In this document: positions 62,311 through 64,000 of the stretch, one piece after another
Numbering within the stretch: the stretch's first letter is position 1
Layout of the letters: the number at the start of each line of letters is the position of its first letter
Source: Trichobilharzia szidati
Lineage: Eukaryota > Platyhelminthes > Trematoda > Strigeidida > Schistosomatidae
NCBI GenBank assembly: GCA_944472155.2
Contig: OX235277.1
Span: 7,946,804 to 8,010,803 of the forward strand
Length of the DNA: 64,000 nucleotides
Reading direction: 5' to 3'
Position numbers and translations under genes: made by a program
The notes under the pieces: generated by a model
What the model was told of the DNA's origin: nothing
Database searches by the model: none
What the model saw: the letters and a program-made list of their open reading frames with translations, nothing else

Positions 62311-62529
62311 CTCAATTATTTTCTGTTTTATAGATGTCTGAATGAATATTTTCGATATATTGAAACAAAATCTTCGAAATACAAGGAGGTTGTATTATCC
62401 TGCAAGTATGTTCTTTCTTTCCTCAAAATCAAATTCACAATTTTCAATGTACACAGTTTGAGGAGTGGAATTTCATCAAAGTTTCCTTCGGGAAACCAAT
62501 TTATTCAGATCAAAACATAGGATCTGCTT

Positions 62530-63790
62530 GATACGCGTCTATGCATCGTCATCACTGAACATAGCATAGAATGGCAGTCAAACCCTATACCTCAACTTCC
62601 TTTATCGACCTCGAAAAGACCTTCGGCAGACAGCGTTGACCGAGAAGTAATTTGGAAACTGCTTCATCAATACGGCGTGAAGTGCCTAAGTTTTTATCAT
62701 CCTCATTCTACATCTGGCTATATGACAATGCCACGTGTCGGCTGATCCACAACGGAAAACTCAACGAGGCATTCGAAGTGCACACGGCTGGTTGTCTATT
62801 TTCACCGATGATATTCTTACATGTGGTGGACTGGATTGTGCAGAAGACTGTGGGGAGCGAGGCGACAAAAATACACTGAAATGACCATTAAGAAGACTAG
62901 AAGATATGGATTTCGCTTGTGAATGATTTAATGTTTAGTGTCACACAAACTCGAAGACTTTCACACAGGCGATAACCGACAAACTGACTCAAGAGGCAAA
63001 CAGCCGACACAGGACTCCAGTTGAACATAGAGAAGACGGAGGTGATGAAGATAATCAACCAACACCAATCACAATCAACAGAACAGATTAAACAGAGGTT
63101 CCTTCCTTCCTTCACTTATCTAGGAAGTACGGTTTCAATCACAGGCACTCGGAACGGATGAGGATGTCAAAGCTAGCCAGTCAGAATCGGAAAGTCTACA
63201 TACGCCTTCATCACCCTGACATCAGTGTGCAAAATCTTCTGCACTCACTCAGTCAGCATAAACAGCCAGATTCGGATTCTATTCAACACATATGTGGCGT
63301 CAGTCACCTCTTCTATACGGGTCAGGAACTTGCACTGCGCGTCCGCCACGAAAAGGCTTTCCAACCGGCCACTACAGACTTTCGTCAACAGCTGCCCCCC
63401 ATATTCGCTGGCACCAGACTGAACATCAAATGGCCTTTCAGAAAGAATTAGTAACAAGAAAGTCTTGCTGGGATCAAACCAACCAAGAGTCGATTGCTCA
63501 ACAAATATGTAGGAAAAAATGGAGATGGATTGATCAGGCATACGTTGAGGAGACCGTCGAATGACACAGCACGCCACCATTAAGTCATCATCGCTTAAGT
63601 GGAATCCCAATGAGAAGCGACAAGTGAGTTGTCGGTGCGAGTGTGACATGGATGAGATCGTGTGAGTTGGAGGACGAGATGATAGAGTTTGGACAATCAT
63701 AGACCCAGCTGAAGAGGACAGCAGAAAATAGAAGAAAGTGAAGGTGTGTTGTTAAAGCCCCATGCTCCACTCGGAACCCCAGAGAACAAT
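62530..63790 (+). pseudogene. RTE-like LINE relic, RT to C-terminus, heavily decayed
   Basis: Plus strand: TSFIDLEKTFGRQR matches the D.EKAFD box, followed by EVIWKLLHQYGVK. Later come LYGSGTCTARPPRKG (the LLYGCETW position) and CRKKWRWIDQAYVEETVE, a C-terminal block of the second RTE subfamily. Stops and shifts throughout. Confidence 0.68.
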
Positions 63791-64000
63791 AATGATAATG
63801 ATACGATAAATGTTAATCAAGAAAGCAAACATATTTCCGCAAAACTATATACTACTGATTGGCTGACATGAGTAGTAATTGTTTGCCATACCATCCACAT
63901 GAATCAATAATACTGGTGGCTAACAGGATGGAAATGATCTCGAAACCGGATGACCGGTTTTATATGAGTACTATGGTATACAGCTATTCATTTAAATCAA
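63791..64000. other. No gene seen
   Basis: AT-rich window end. Confidence 0.4.

Overview
The window is animal nuclear DNA, almost certainly from a trematode flatworm, most likely a schistosome or a close relative. The evidence is one spliced host gene with very short 5' introns (31-47 nt) and much longer 3' introns, Sm-alpha-type repeats carrying hammerhead ribozymes, and a dense mix of CR1-like and RTE-like LINEs, Ty3/gypsy and BEL/Pao LTR elements and Penelope-like elements (PLEs). No bacterial or viral operon structure is present.

Layout. 1-14.8 kb holds CR1-like LINEs. A minus-strand relic (E1, 7850-6742 plus 1839-552) is split by a plus-strand copy (E2, 1840-6741). A nearly complete minus-strand element with two ORFs (E3, about 14.4-9.2 kb) follows, and it carries a short SINE fragment with a 10-bp target duplication. 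15.65-24.67 kb is a tandem gypsy array on the minus strand, LTR-internal-LTR-internal-LTR, with identical 245-bp LTRs and a single 4-bp target duplication outside the whole block. 24.7-35.6 kb is intergenic: a full-length tRNA-like SINE (SINE1), CR1 3' tails, dispersed repeats, and a decayed CR1 copy (E4) sitting in a decayed BEL/Pao pol gene.

35.68-58.94 kb is the only host gene I can reconstruct: nine exons on the plus strand, 921 nt including stop, encoding 306 residues homologous to vertebrate C11orf54 (DUF1907, zinc-dependent ester hydrolase fold). All junctions are GT-AG with matching phases. Its last five introns total about 22 kb and are filled with RTE 3' fragments, PLE GIY-YIG relics, SINEs, and a near-perfect 1.25-kb-arm palindrome at 41.7-44.9 kb. 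58.9-64 kb, downstream of the gene, holds more RTE, PLE and SINE relics.

The most unusual theme is ribozymes. I see three distinct tRNA-like SINE families with a hammerhead core (Sm-alpha type at 48.6 and 56.2-56.6 kb; a tRNA-Thr-like family at 50.6-51.2, 55.6, 57.2-57.7 and 60.7-61.2 kb; a third at 47.0-47.2 kb), plus hammerhead-like motifs in PLE termini. Copies of two of these SINE families and of the PLEs repeatedly occur as inverted fold-back pairs. Everything here was read by eye, with no database search, so family names are by motif and boundaries of repeats are approximate to tens of bases.
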